Part shown: positions 52,403-62,768 of the stretch, piece after piece
How the letters are laid out: each line of letters begins with the position of its first letter
Numbering within the stretch: position 1 is the first letter of the stretch
NCBI GenBank assembly: GCA_034189165.1
Contig: JAXHVN010000003.1
Coordinates: 173,953-237,952, forward strand
Origin: JAASSS01 sp021767745
Lineage (GTDB): Bacteria > Pseudomonadota > Gammaproteobacteria > UBA5335
Direction: 5' to 3'
Length of the DNA: 64,000 nt
Notes under the pieces: model-generated
Databases searched by the model: none
What the model was told of the DNA's origin: nothing
The model's input: the letters and a program-made list of their open reading frames with translations, nothing else
Program-made: the position numbers and the translations under genes

Positions 52403-52729
52403 GTGAGCGGCGAGATAGTCAAAGTCACCGATGATTCCTTCGACAGCGAGGTCCTGCAGGCCGGTCAGCCCGTGCTGGTCGACTACTGGGCCGAATGGTG
52501 CGGCCCGTGCAAGATGATTGCGCCGCTGCTCGAGGAAATCGCCGAGGAGTACGGCGACCGGCTGAAAGTGGCCAAGCTGAACATCGACGAGAACCCCGAT
52601 ACGCCGCCCAAGTACGGCATTCGCGGGATCCCGACCCTGATGCTGTTCAAGCAGGGTGAGGTCGAGGCCACCAAGGTCGGCGCGCTGTCCAAGTCGCAGC
52701 TGACGGCCTTCCTCGACAGCAACATCTGA
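52403..52729 (+). CDS. trxA: Thioredoxin 1
   Basis: This 108-residue thioredoxin has the active site WCGPCK with Cys33 and Cys36, the conserved Asp in VLVDYWAEW and the cis-Pro in GIPTLMLF. The GTG start at 52403 is family-typical and has GGAGA ten bases upstream; the frame is open upstream to 52235 but that part is unlike any thioredoxin. It is directly followed by rho, as in E. coli. It probably supports Bcp and ribonucleotide reductase. Confidence 0.96.
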   Translation: MSGEIVKVTDDSFDSEVLQAGQPVLVDYWAEWCGPCKMIAPLLEEIAEEYGDRLKVAKLNIDENPDTPPKYGIRGIPTLMLFKQGEVEATKVGALSKSQLTAFLDSNI

Positions 52730-52857
52730 CCGCCATGGCTGCAGGCCGTCGCCAGCGCAGGCCGGCGCGCGCCGCGCAAGGTTCCGCCAATCCCAACGTG
52801 GACGATGATGCGTTCGACAACGACATCGTCGTGGCAGAGAATCCTTCGGGTGCGTCC

Positions 52858-54116
<1,259 letters not shown>

Positions 54117-54117
<1 letters not shown>

Positions 54118-54779
54118 TGACCCGCAAGACGCTCGAGCTAACGCCGGCGTTGCACGACTATCTGCTGGCGCACTCGCTGCGTGAGCCCCCGGTGCTGGCG
54201 CAGCTGAGGGCAGAGACCGCCCAGTTGGCGCTCTCGCGCATGCAGATCGCGCCGGAGCAGGGGCAGTTCCTCGCGCTGCTGGCGCGGCTGATCGGCGCGC
54301 GCCGCACCCTGGAGGTCGGCGTCTTCACCGGTTACAGCGCGTTGTCGGTGGCGCTGGCGCTGCCGCCGGGTGGGCAGGTGGTCGGCTGCGATACCAGCGC
54401 CGAATGGACGGCGGTGGCGCAGGCCTACTTCGCCCGCGCCGGCGTGGCCGAGCGGCTCGACCTGCGGTTGGCCCCGGCCCGGCAGACACTCGATGCCCTG
54501 ATCCTCGACGGCCAGAGCGGGCGCTTCGACTTCGCCTTCATCGACGCCGACAAGACCGGCTATGCCGACTACTACGAGCGTTGCCTGCGGCTGGTGCGGC
54601 CGGGAGGCGTGATCGCCATCGACAATACGCTCTGGGACGGCAAGGTGGCAGAGCCTGCCGCAAACGACGCCGATACCCGGGCACTGCGCCGCTTCAATCG
54701 GGCACTGCATCAGGACGAGCGGATCGACCTATCCCTGTTGCCGCTGGCCGATGGCGTCACCATCGCGCGGCGGCGTTAG
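54117..54779 (+). CDS. O-methyltransferase (caffeoyl-CoA OMT-like)
   Basis: This 220-residue SAM-dependent methyltransferase has motifs TLEVGVFTGYSALSVALALP, GGQVVGCDTS, DFAFIDADKTGYADYYE, and RPGGVIAIDNTLWDGKV, diagnostic of the class I cation-dependent O-methyltransferase family 3. Substrates of bacterial members vary and the natural one here is unknown. The ATG overlaps the rho stop (TGATG). Its stop overlaps that of the ATP-grasp gene on the other strand by four bases (TTAG). Confidence 0.92.
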
Positions 54780-55747
54780 TCGGTCGCCTCTGCCGGGGTG
54801 GGGCCGGCGAAGAGCTGGCGCGCCAGTGCCACCCGTTCGCCTGCGGCTGCCGGAATCGACTCCAGTTGCTCGATGCGGGCCAGGCGGTGGCGCAGGCCGG
54901 CGCGGTTGGCGAGCTGAATGTTGAGGCCGGGCCGCGCATTCAGCTCCAGGATCAGCGGGCCCCGGTCCCGGTCCAGCACCAGATCCACGCCGAGATAGCC
55001 CAGCCCCGCCAAATCGTGGCAGCGTGCGGCGAGCTCCAGCAGCTTCGGCCACTGGGGAATGGTCAGGCCGACGATGCTATGGCCGGTATCCGGATGTTCC
55101 TGCGCCAGCAGGTTCTGCAGCACGCCCGTTCGGGTCATGCCGCTGGCGATGTCGATGCCGACGCCGATCGCCCCCTGATGCAGGTTGGCCCGACCGTCGG
55201 ATGCCCGCGTCGGCAGGCGGATCATCGCCATGGCCGGTATGCCGAGAAAGACCAGGATGCGCACGTCCGGCACACCGCGATAGCTGACCGGGTCGAACAC
55301 CGGGTCGAAATTGACGCGATACTCGATCATCGCCTGATCGGGCAGCCCGCCAAGGCTGTACATACCGCTCAGGATGTTCGAGACGTGGAAGCGCAGGTCC
55401 TCCAGCCGCAGCAGGCTGCCGTCGCCGCGGACGAAGGCCTCGTTGCGCCGACCGACGATCACCAGGATGCCGTCGCCGCCACTGCCGTGCGCCGGCTTGA
55501 TGACGAAGTCCTGATGCTGCGCCAGCAGCGCGCCCAAACGCCGGGCCTGGTGCTCGGTCTCCACCACGCCGTAGAGCGGCGGGACCGACATCTGCGCCCG
55601 CTGCGCCAGTTCCTTGGTGCGCCGCTTGTCGTCCACCAGTGGGTACTGGCGCCGGCGGTTGTAGCGCGCGATGTAATCGCCATTGCGCCCGTTCATGCCC
55701 AGCAGCCCCAGCTGGCGCAGGCGGCGCGGCGAAGCGAGCAGCGCCAT
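54776..55747 (-). CDS. RimK-like ATP-grasp (alpha-L-glutamate ligase homologue)
   Basis: This 323-residue ATP-grasp protein has the nucleotide-binding blocks DFVIKPAHGSGGDGILVIVG and PLILELNARPGLNIQLAN with the metal-binding Glu and Asn, and the RILVFLGIPAMAMIRLPT strand. It belongs to the RimK-related ligase group found next to 7TM-transglutaminase-like and retropepsin-like genes. It should join an amino acid, perhaps glutamate, to an acceptor carboxyl; substrate unknown. Third of three genes coupled by overlaps; it starts within the last bases of the membrane protein gene. Confidence 0.9.
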   Translation of the reverse strand: MALLASPRRLRQLGLLGMNGRNGDYIARYNRRRQYPLVDDKRRTKELAQRAQMSVPPLYGVVETEHQARRLGALLAQHQDFVIKPAHGSGGDGILVIVGRRNEAFVRGDGSLLRLEDLRFHVSNILSGMYSLGGLPDQAMIEYRVNFDPVFDPVSYRGVPDVRILVFLGIPAMAMIRLPTRASDGRANLHQGAIGVGIDIASGMTRTGVLQNLLAQEHPDTGHSIVGLTIPQWPKLLELAARCHDLAGLGYLGVDLVLDRDRGPLILELNARPGLNIQLANRAGLRHRLARIEQLESIPAAAGERVALARQLFAGPTPAEATD

Positions 55748-57276
55748 TACCAGTCCTCGCCCGCCGCGCGGAAGCGGCGCAGTTCGCTCAGCCGATAGCC
55801 GGTATAGCGGCCGAGCAGCAGGGTGATGGCCAGGACCACGAGCAGCAGTTCGGGGAACACTGCCATCAGATAGCCGAGCAGCGGCCAGGCCATCACCAGA
55901 TAGCCCAGGCTGGCGACCACCAGACTGCCGATGCCCTGCTGCAGCGCCTCGGCCGGACCGTGCTCCTCCCAGATGATCGACATGCGCTCGATGGTCATCG
56001 CGAGGATCACCATCGGGAACAGTGCGACCGACAGGCCCCGCTCCAGACCGAGTTGATGGGTCAGCAGACTCAGGCCGAACATCAGCAGCACGACGATGAT
56101 CAGTACCGAGGCCAGCCGCGGTACCAGCAGGAGCTTCAGCTCCTCCAGGTAGAAGCGCAGCAGCAGGCCGGCCGCCACCAGCGTGCTGAACATGACGATG
56201 CCCCAGAGCAGCTGGGTTTCGCGGAACGCCAGCGCAATCAGGATCGGCATGAAGGTGCCAAAGGTCTTCACGCCCACCAGGTTGCGCAGCAGCACCACCA
56301 GCAGGGCGCCGATCGGCACGAGAAACAGGATGCGGTAGAGATTCTGCGTCTGCACCGGCAGCTGCAGGATCGAAAACGCGGCGATGGGCGAGTGCGAGGC
56401 CAGCGTCTGCTCCATGGCCACCTCGAGCATGGGCTCGTAGGTGCGGGCCAGGGCGAACTCGACACGTGGTTGCTGCCCCCCCTCCAGGGCGATCAGCGGT
56501 TCGGCGCCGGTGTGCCAGAGCAGGGTCTGCGGCGGCAGTCCGGGTTCGGCGGTGACCGGATCGTAGGTCAGCCAGCGCGAGCCGTTGTGGACCTGCAGCA
56601 GCAGGCGTGGGGTGAGGTTGCTGGCATTCTCCGTCAGCGGCAGCGCCAGCGCCGGTCGGGCGGGAATGCCGCGGGTGGCCAGGATGTCGATCAACTGCTG
56701 CACCCAGGCACGCGGGGTCTTTGCCTGCTCCTGCAGAATCCGCACGTCCTCCTCGGGCGTGGCATCGTTCAGCAGCAGGACCAGTTCGCGGGCGAAGCTG
56801 GCCACGTCCGCAGACTGTTCACGCACCCGGTCGGTCAGACCGCGCACCAAGCCGCGCATCGGCGGCGTGAGCGTCGGCTCGACCGGCGGCGGCGGGCTGG
56901 GCGCCGCGGCTTCGCCGCCATTGACGTAGCGGTCGATCACGGCGCGGTAGTAGAGCGTCTGCTGGCCACGCGCACGCCGAATGGTGAAATGCGCCCGCCG
57001 GGCGCCGTCCGACTCCTCCGTCGTGATGCCGTAGTTCGGCGCGATGAAGTCCTCATCGAGGATCACGTAGCCGGGCGGCGACTCGGGTATGGCCAGCGCC
57101 GCCTGCACCGGCCGACCACGTTCGGCGAGGAAGTCGACACGCGCCTCCACCGTCCACAGGGCCCGCTCGGCGTCCGGATCGAGCGGGTAGTTGAGGACCT
57201 GCGTCTTGTACAGAAACAGCCCGATCCCGGCCAGCGTCAGGGTCAGCGCCAGCAGCGGCAGATGCAGCGATCTCAC
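55747..57276 (-). CDS. Inactive transglutaminase-like protein with 7TM domain
   Basis: This 509-residue inner-membrane protein starts with a signal-anchor (about 7-24), followed by a periplasmic region. That region includes a transglutaminase-like domain (RAWVQQLIDILATRGIPARPAL; RLLLQVHNGSRWLTYDP) with no Cys-His-Asp triad (no Cys in this domain), then seven hydrophobic helices from about residue 310 to 490. It probably presents a bound peptide or substrate to its partners rather than catalysing. The gene is coupled by a 4-base overlap to the protease and by a 3-base overlap to the ligase. Confidence 0.9.
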   Translation of the reverse strand: MRSLHLPLLALTLTLAGIGLFLYKTQVLNYPLDPDAERALWTVEARVDFLAERGRPVQAALAIPESPPGYVILDEDFIAPNYGITTEESDGARRAHFTIRRARGQQTLYYRAVIDRYVNGGEAAAPSPPPPVEPTLTPPMRGLVRGLTDRVREQSADVASFARELVLLLNDATPEEDVRILQEQAKTPRAWVQQLIDILATRGIPARPALALPLTENASNLTPRLLLQVHNGSRWLTYDPVTAEPGLPPQTLLWHTGAEPLIALEGGQQPRVEFALARTYEPMLEVAMEQTLASHSPIAAFSILQLPVQTQNLYRILFLVPIGALLVVLLRNLVGVKTFGTFMPILIALAFRETQLLWGIVMFSTLVAAGLLLRFYLEELKLLLVPRLASVLIIVVLLMFGLSLLTHQLGLERGLSVALFPMVILAMTIERMSIIWEEHGPAEALQQGIGSLVVASLGYLVMAWPLLGYLMAVFPELLLVVLAITLLLGRYTGYRLSELRRFRAAGEDW

Positions 57277-57839
57277 GGCGCCGCGTCCTCGTCGGTGCGT
57301 TCGGCCGGCGGCTCAGTGGACGGACATTCCGGCTGCGTCAGGTAGCGCGCGGCGGGATCGACCACCGCCACATCCCGCAGGAAGCGGCGCCCGAGCAGGG
57401 CCGGGTAGGTGAGTTCGTCGCGGTCGATCAGGCTGAACTGCGCATGGTGGCGCTGCCCGTTCAGACAGAACGGGAGATTGACCACGGCCCGCCGCTGATC
57501 CTTGCCGGAGTGACGGGCGATGCGCACGCGGCGTTCGATCGGTGCCTCGATCTGTACCGCGTCGCGACCGCCGTGATCGAAGTCGAAGCGGACCCAGTGC
57601 TCGCCATCGCGCTCGAACTCCTCGATGTTGTCGGCGTGCAACGAGGCGGTGTTGGCGCCGGTGTCCAGGCGCGCCTTCAGCGTCAGGCCCTCCGGTAGCA
57701 GCACGATCTTCTCGACATAGCCCATCAGGGTGCGACCGGACAGATCGACGCCCTCCCGGTCGGCAGCAAGGCTAGCGCCCGCCGCGAGCAGCAGGCCGAC
57801 CAGCAGGCCAGTACGAAGCAGACTCCTCACACGCAGCAT
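57273..57839 (-). CDS. Retropepsin-like periplasmic protease (RimK-associated)
   Basis: This 188-residue protein has a signal peptide (about 1-25) and a retropepsin-type domain with the DTGA motif (ARLDTGANTASLHA, Asp59), then the ALLGRRFLRDVAVVDP strand, as in the zinc-protease/RimK-linked group. It is likely an aspartyl-type periplasmic protease. It is the first of three coupled genes and begins on the base after the purD stop, so it is read from the purine operon, or from a promoter inside purD. Confidence 0.9.
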   Translation of the reverse strand: MLRVRSLLRTGLLVGLLLAAGASLAADREGVDLSGRTLMGYVEKIVLLPEGLTLKARLDTGANTASLHADNIEEFERDGEHWVRFDFDHGGRDAVQIEAPIERRVRIARHSGKDQRRAVVNLPFCLNGQRHHAQFSLIDRDELTYPALLGRRFLRDVAVVDPAARYLTQPECPSTEPPAERTDEDAAP

Positions 57840-59123
57840 TCAATCCTCCCGAGCGAGTGCGCGATGACCGATATCCCGGCGGCAGAAGGCCCCCTCCCAG
57901 CCGATTCGATCGACGCGGGCATAGGCGCGATCGCGCGCCTCGCGCAGGGTGGGGCCGAGGCCGGTGACGCACAGTACGCGTCCTCCGGCAGTAACGATGC
58001 GATCACCCGCCAGGCGGGTGCCGGCATGAAAGACCAGCGTCTCGGGCAGATCCGCCGCCAGGCCCTCGATCGCGTCGCCGCGACGGGTCTGCGCCGGATA
58101 GCCGGCGGCGGCCATGACGACGCCGAGCGCGGGTTCCGGCCGCCAGCGTGCCTCGGCGGCGGCCAACTCGCCCGCCAGCGCCGCCCGGCACAGGGCCGGC
58201 AGATCGCTGGCCAGCCGCGGCAGCACCACCTGTGCCTCCGGATCGCCGAAGCGACAGTTGAACTCCAGCACCCGCGGCGCGCCGGCGGGATCGATCATCA
58301 CGCCGGCATAAAGGAAGCCCCGGTAGCGCAAGCCCTCGGCCGCCAGGCCGCGGGCCGTGGGCAGCATGACCTCGCGCATGATCCGCGCGTGCACCGCCGG
58401 CGTGACCACCGGGGCCGGCGAATAGGCGCCCATGCCGCCGGTGTTCGGGCCGCGATCGCCCTCGTCGCGGGCCTTGTGGTCCTGTGAACTCGCCAGCGGC
58501 AGGATGTCGGTGCCATCGACCAGGGCGATGAAGCTCGCCTCCTCGCCTTGCAGGAATTCCTCCACCACGATGTACCGACCGGCCTCGCCGAATGCCGCAT
58601 CGCGCAGCATGGCCGCGGCCGCCTGGCACGCCTGTTCCCGGCGGGTGGCGATCACCACGCCCTTGCCGGCGGCCAGGCCGCTGGCCTTGACCACCACCGG
58701 CAGCGCCACCGTCTCCAGATAGGCCAGCGCCGGCTCCAGCGCCTCGAAGCTCGCGTGCTGCGCCGTCGGAATCCGGTGGCGGACCATGAACTCCTTGCTG
58801 AACACCTTGGAGCCTTCCAGCGCGGCGGCGGCGGCCGAAGGGCCGAAGCACGCCAGGCCCGCCGCGGTGAAGCGATCGACGATGCCGGCGACCAGCGGCT
58901 GTTCGGGGCCGACGATCGTCAGGTCGATGCCGGTGCGTTCGGCGAAGGCGACCAGGCCGTCCAGATCACTGCTGTCGATGGCCACGTTCTCCACGCCCGG
59001 CTCGCGGGCGGTGCCGGCGTTGCCCGGCGCGACGTACACCGTCCGTCCCGGCATCTGCGCACAATGCCAGGCCAGCGCATGCTCGCGCCCGCCGGCGCCT
59101 ACGATCAGGATCTTGTCGCTCAT
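57840..59123 (-). CDS. purD: Phosphoribosylamine-glycine ligase
   Basis: This 427-residue ATP-grasp enzyme (GARS) makes glycinamide ribonucleotide, step 2 of purine synthesis. It has GAGGREHALAWH near the N-terminus, FSKEFMVRHRIPTA, PVVVKASGLAAGKGVVIA, GPNTGGMGAYSPAP and EFNCRFGDPEAQVV. Length matches E. coli (429). It follows purH by 30 bases on the same strand, and its stop abuts the retropepsin ATG. Confidence 0.97.
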   Translation of the reverse strand: MSDKILIVGAGGREHALAWHCAQMPGRTVYVAPGNAGTAREPGVENVAIDSSDLDGLVAFAERTGIDLTIVGPEQPLVAGIVDRFTAAGLACFGPSAAAAALEGSKVFSKEFMVRHRIPTAQHASFEALEPALAYLETVALPVVVKASGLAAGKGVVIATRREQACQAAAAMLRDAAFGEAGRYIVVEEFLQGEEASFIALVDGTDILPLASSQDHKARDEGDRGPNTGGMGAYSPAPVVTPAVHARIMREVMLPTARGLAAEGLRYRGFLYAGVMIDPAGAPRVLEFNCRFGDPEAQVVLPRLASDLPALCRAALAGELAAAEARWRPEPALGVVMAAAGYPAQTRRGDAIEGLAADLPETLVFHAGTRLAGDRIVTAGGRVLCVTGLGPTLREARDRAYARVDRIGWEGAFCRRDIGHRALARED

Positions 59124-59153
59124 GAGAAGGCTCGTTCGTCGGCCGCCGGCCGA

Positions 59154-60743
59154 TCAGTGGCGGAAGTGGCGAATCCCGGTGAAGATCATCGCGATGTCGT
59201 GGGCGTCCGCGGCCGCGATGACCTGCGCGTCCCGCATCGAGCCGCCGGGTTGGATGACCGCGCGGATGCCGGCCTCGGCGGCGGCGTCGATGCCGTCGCG
59301 AAAGGGGAAGAAGGCATCCGAGGCCATGACCGCGCCGGCCACCTGCAGCCCCTCGTCGGCCGCCTTGATCGCAGCGATACGCGCGCTGTACACCCGGCTC
59401 ATCTGCCCGGCGCCGATGCCGACAGTGCGTTGGTCACGCGCGTAGACGATGGCGTTCGACTTCACGTATTTCGCGACGCGCCAGGCAAAGGCCAGATCGG
59501 CCTGCTCCGCCGCCGAGGGCGCCCGCCGGGTGACCACGCGCATCGCATCCGGCGCCAGCTGCGCCGTGTCGGCCGTCTGCACCAGCATGCCGCCGCTGAT
59601 GGCATGCCACTGCAGCGGCGCGGCAGCCGCCGGCTGACCCAGGGCGAGCACCCGCAGGTTCGGCTTGCCGGCGAACACTTCGGCCGCTGCCGGCGTGATC
59701 TCCGGCGCCAGGATCACCTCCGCGAACTGGCGTTCGACGATCCGCCGAGCCAGCTCCCCCGGCAGTGGCCGATTGAAGGCGAGGATACCGCCGAAGGCGG
59801 AGGTGGGGTCGGTCGCGAAGGCGGCGTCATAGGCGGCCGAGAGCGATTCGGCCAGCGCCACGCCGCAGGGGTTGGCGTGCTTGACGATCACGCAGGCCGG
59901 GCGGTCCAGCTCCAGCACGCAGGCCAGCGCCGCGTCGGCATCGGCGAGATTGTTGTAGGAGAGCGCCTTGCCCTGCAGTTGCCTGGCACCGGCCAGCGTA
60001 CCCTCGGCGGTCACGCCGGCCTCGCGGTAGAGCGCGGCCTGCTGATGCGGATTTTCTCCATAGCGGAGCGCTTGCACGCGCTGCCAGCGCGGCGTCAGTG
60101 CCGTCGGCAGCGTCGCCTCGCTCGCCGCCGGTTCGGCGTCGAGCTGCGCCAGGTACGCTGCGACGGCGGCATCGTACGCCGCCGTGTGGGCGAAGGCCTT
60201 GGCGGCCAGCTGCCGGCGCCAGGCGCTACCGGGCCCTTCGCCGCGGCCGAGGGCGGCGATCAGTGCGTCGTAGTCGGCGGCATCGACGATGGCCGTGACG
60301 CGCTCGTGATTCTTCGCCGCCGCGCGCAGCATGGCGGGGCCGCCGATGTCGATCTGCTCGATGGCCACCGCCGGCGTGCAGCCGGGCCGCGCGATCGTCT
60401 CGCTGAAGGGATAGAGGTTGACCACCAGCAGGTCGATCGGCGGGATGTCCCGCTCGCGCATCACCGCCTCGTCCTCGTCACGACGGCCGAGCAGCCCGCC
60501 GTGGATCCGCGGGTGCAGCGTCTTCACGCGTCCGCCCATGATCTCCGGTGCGCCGGTGTAGGCGCTTACCTCGACCACGTTCACCCCCGCTGCGCGCAGC
60601 GCCTGGGCGGTACCGCCGGTGGAGAGCACTTCCACCCCCGCCTGCTGCAGCGCAAGACCCAGCGGTTCCAGACCGCGCTTGTCGGAGACGCTGAGCAGGG
60701 CGCGGCGGATGGGTGCGGTCACGGCCGGTTCAGCCGCGGGCAT
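59154..60743 (-). CDS. purH: Bifunctional AICAR transformylase/IMP cyclohydrolase
   Basis: This 529-residue protein catalyses the last two steps of IMP synthesis. The IMP cyclohydrolase (MGS-like) domain is N-terminal (RRALLSVSDKRGLEPL; MGGRVKTLHPRIHGG), and the transformylase domain follows (LRYGENPHQQAALY; VIVKHANPCGVA; DPTSAFGG). Length equals E. coli PurH. The ATG at 60743 overlaps fis by 14 bases; a GTG at 60722 just after the fis stop is an alternative start. Neither has a strong ribosome site. Confidence 0.97.
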   Translation of the reverse strand: MPAAEPAVTAPIRRALLSVSDKRGLEPLGLALQQAGVEVLSTGGTAQALRAAGVNVVEVSAYTGAPEIMGGRVKTLHPRIHGGLLGRRDEDEAVMRERDIPPIDLLVVNLYPFSETIARPGCTPAVAIEQIDIGGPAMLRAAAKNHERVTAIVDAADYDALIAALGRGEGPGSAWRRQLAAKAFAHTAAYDAAVAAYLAQLDAEPAASEATLPTALTPRWQRVQALRYGENPHQQAALYREAGVTAEGTLAGARQLQGKALSYNNLADADAALACVLELDRPACVIVKHANPCGVALAESLSAAYDAAFATDPTSAFGGILAFNRPLPGELARRIVERQFAEVILAPEITPAAAEVFAGKPNLRVLALGQPAAAAPLQWHAISGGMLVQTADTAQLAPDAMRVVTRRAPSAAEQADLAFAWRVAKYVKSNAIVYARDQRTVGIGAGQMSRVYSARIAAIKAADEGLQVAGAVMASDAFFPFRDGIDAAAEAGIRAVIQPGGSMRDAQVIAAADAHDIAMIFTGIRHFRH

Positions 60744-61017
60744 CGTAGTGGGCCAGTCGTTTGCGCAGCGTGGCGCGATTCATGCCGAGCATGGAGGCGG
60801 CGACGGTCATGTTGCCCTGCGCTTCCTGCAGCACCCGCCGCAGCAGTGGCTCCTCGACCTCGCGCATTACCAGCGCGTGCAGGTCGCTCGGGCGCTGTCC
60901 GTTCAGATCGTGAAAGAAATTGTCCAGCACTTGTTCCACACAGGCGCGCAGGGAGGGGCGCTCGGCGGCGGCTGCGCTGTCGACGGCTGACGCCGTCGAT
61001 GCCGCATCCTTGTTCAT
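60730..61017 (-). CDS. fis: Nucleoid protein Fis
   Basis: This 95-residue DNA-bending protein has the Fis core (VEQVLDNFFHDLNGQ, then VEEPLLRRVLQEAQGN) and a C-terminal helix-turn-helix (MTVAASMLGMNRATLRKRL). Length is close to E. coli Fis (98). In many gammaproteobacteria fis is downstream of dusB; here it directly follows a DUF3426 gene after 74 bases, and no dusB is present. A 16-codon frame (61040-61090, minus strand) fills most of that gap and could be a leader, but is weakly supported. Confidence 0.95.
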   Translation of the reverse strand: MNKDAASTASAVDSAAAAERPSLRACVEQVLDNFFHDLNGQRPSDLHALVMREVEEPLLRRVLQEAQGNMTVAASMLGMNRATLRKRLAHYDARG

Positions 61018-61091
61018 GTTGTTTTCCTCGCGCGCCGGGTCATGTCATGGCCGGTGGCGGACGCAGCCCGCCGGCCGGAAGGCCGAACATC

Positions 61092-61865
61092 TTAATCAGC
61101 CTCGCCGCCGGCACCAACCGCTGTCGGTGGCCGCAGCAGGAAGCGATAGCCTGCCACCTCGCGGGCGGGTGCTGGCAGAGCCAGCTGCACCGCCAGCTCA
61201 CCGCCCGGTGGCAGCCGGACAGCGCCGGGCGGTGTCGCGGTGGGTGCCGCAAGATATCGCTGCGGACCGAAACGCTCGCGTGCCAGGGCGGCGCCGTTGC
61301 GATCCTCCAGTGTCAGCTCGATCACCGGCAGTGGCTGTGCCGCATTGCCGCGGTTGATCAGCCGCGCGGCGAACGCCAGCTCGCCGGCATCGTCGCCAGT
61401 GCGGGTCAGCCGGTGGCCGCGCAGATCGAGGGCGGCCGGATCGAAGCCGGCGGGTGAGGCGCAGGGCAGCCCGAGCCGCGCGCCGGCACGGCAGCCGGCC
61501 TCGGCCAGCAGGCTGACGCCCGGCAGTTGCGCCAGCGGTGGTCGGAGCGCGTAGGCCAGCAGTAGCAGCAGCGTCAGCAGCGCGCCGAGCAGCACCAGCC
61601 GCCGCCGGCTGCCCGCCCCGCGACGCTCGTCGGCAGACGCCGGCCAGGCCTCTTCCACGACGCCGGACGGTACGGGGGGTAGCCCGGCAGTGGCGCTGCT
61701 CCAGCCGGGCGCGAGCGGCCAGTCATCCGCAGCCTGGCGGACGATCCGCGGCAGGGCGTCGAACAGCGCCCCGCAATGCCGGCAGGCAACGAGGCCGCCC
61801 TCGAGCTGCAGTTGCGCCGGCGAAACCGGATTGGTCTGGTCGCATTCCGGGCACCGGGCAGGCAT
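61092..61865 (-). CDS. Zinc-ribbon and DUF3426 protein
   Basis: This 257-residue protein has an N-terminal MJ0042-type zinc ribbon with Cys5, Cys8, Cys28 and Cys31, then a variable linker. A single transmembrane helix (about residues 86-106) leads to a C-terminal DUF3426 beta-rich domain, probably periplasmic. The family has no proven function. It starts on the last base of the prmA stop (TGATG), so the two are coupled, an arrangement common beside prmA in gamma- and betaproteobacteria. Confidence 0.9.
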   Translation of the reverse strand: MPARCPECDQTNPVSPAQLQLEGGLVACRHCGALFDALPRIVRQAADDWPLAPGWSSATAGLPPVPSGVVEEAWPASADERRGAGSRRRLVLLGALLTLLLLLAYALRPPLAQLPGVSLLAEAGCRAGARLGLPCASPAGFDPAALDLRGHRLTRTGDDAGELAFAARLINRGNAAQPLPVIELTLEDRNGAALARERFGPQRYLAAPTATPPGAVRLPPGGELAVQLALPAPAREVAGYRFLLRPPTAVGAGGEAD

Positions 61866-62758
61866 CAGGTACCGGCGGCGGCCGTGCCGGTGAGCAACGC
61901 CCAGCCTTCGTCGAGTTGCGCCGGCGCCAGCTGCAGCGCGGCGTAGCTCTTGCCGAGGGCCTCGACCTGCGCCGTGGTGATGCCGGACAGGCCGACACGT
62001 CCGCCGGGCCGCAGTCGCGCCAGCAGCGCCGGCGCCAGGGCCCGCAGGGGGTTGAGCAGGATGTTCGCCAGCACGAGGTCGAAGTCGCCGTCCGGCGCCG
62101 ATGCCGGCAGCGACGCCGTGAGCTGGCCCTCACGCTGGTTGAGCGCCGCATTCGCCTGCGTGGCGCGCACCGCCTGCGGGTCGATGTCCACCGCGTGCAC
62201 CGTCGCCGCGCCGAGCGCCAGTGCCGCCAGGCCGAGGACGCCGGAGCCGCAGCCGTAGTCCAGCACGCGCGCGCCGCGCAGGGCGCCCTCGGCCCCGAGT
62301 GCGTCGAGCCAGGTCAGGCACAGTCGGGTGGTCGGATGCGTGCCGGTACCGAAGGCGAGGCCCGGGTCGAGCCAGACGGTGACGGCGTCGGCGGGCGGCT
62401 CGCGGTGGGTCGGGCACACCGCGAGCCGGCGACCGTAGCGCAGCGGTTGCAGGCCGGACTGGATCTGGGCCTGCCAGTCGGCAGCGGCGATGTGCCGGCG
62501 CGCCGCCGGCGCGAGGCCGACCAGCGCCGGCTCCCGGCGCAGCGCCAGTTCCACCAGATCAAGGTCGGTCCCCGCCTCGAACAACGCCGTCAGCTGGTTG
62601 TGCACCCAGGCTGGATGCGTGCCCGGCGGCGGCTCGAACAGGGCCTGTTCATCCGCGGACTGGGTGGTGATAGCGAGCGCGCCGAGCGCCTCCAGCGCCG
62701 CCTCCAGCACCGGCGCCGTGGTGGCATCGACCGCGAAGGACAGTTCCTGCCAGGCCAT
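61865..62758 (-). CDS. prmA: Ribosomal protein L11 methyltransferase
   Basis: This 297-residue enzyme trimethylates lysines of ribosomal protein L11. It has an N-terminal substrate-recognition domain (MAWQELSFAVD) and the SAM domain: FGTGTHPTTRLCL, VLDYGCGSGVLGLAAL and the DLVLANILLNPL motif. Length is typical (293). The start at 62758 is family-typical. It follows accC by ten bases, the usual context accBC-prmA. Confidence 0.96.
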   Translation of the reverse strand: MAWQELSFAVDATTAPVLEAALEALGALAITTQSADEQALFEPPPGTHPAWVHNQLTALFEAGTDLDLVELALRREPALVGLAPAARRHIAAADWQAQIQSGLQPLRYGRRLAVCPTHREPPADAVTVWLDPGLAFGTGTHPTTRLCLTWLDALGAEGALRGARVLDYGCGSGVLGLAALALGAATVHAVDIDPQAVRATQANAALNQREGQLTASLPASAPDGDFDLVLANILLNPLRALAPALLARLRPGGRVGLSGITTAQVEALGKSYAALQLAPAQLDEGWALLTGTAAAGT

Positions 62759-62768
62759 TGGCGTTCCC

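Noticed and set aside
58548..61457. 969-codon plus-strand frame opposite purD, purH and fis
   Set aside because: The purine genes and fis are unmistakable; the frame is an artefact of high GC and rare stops.
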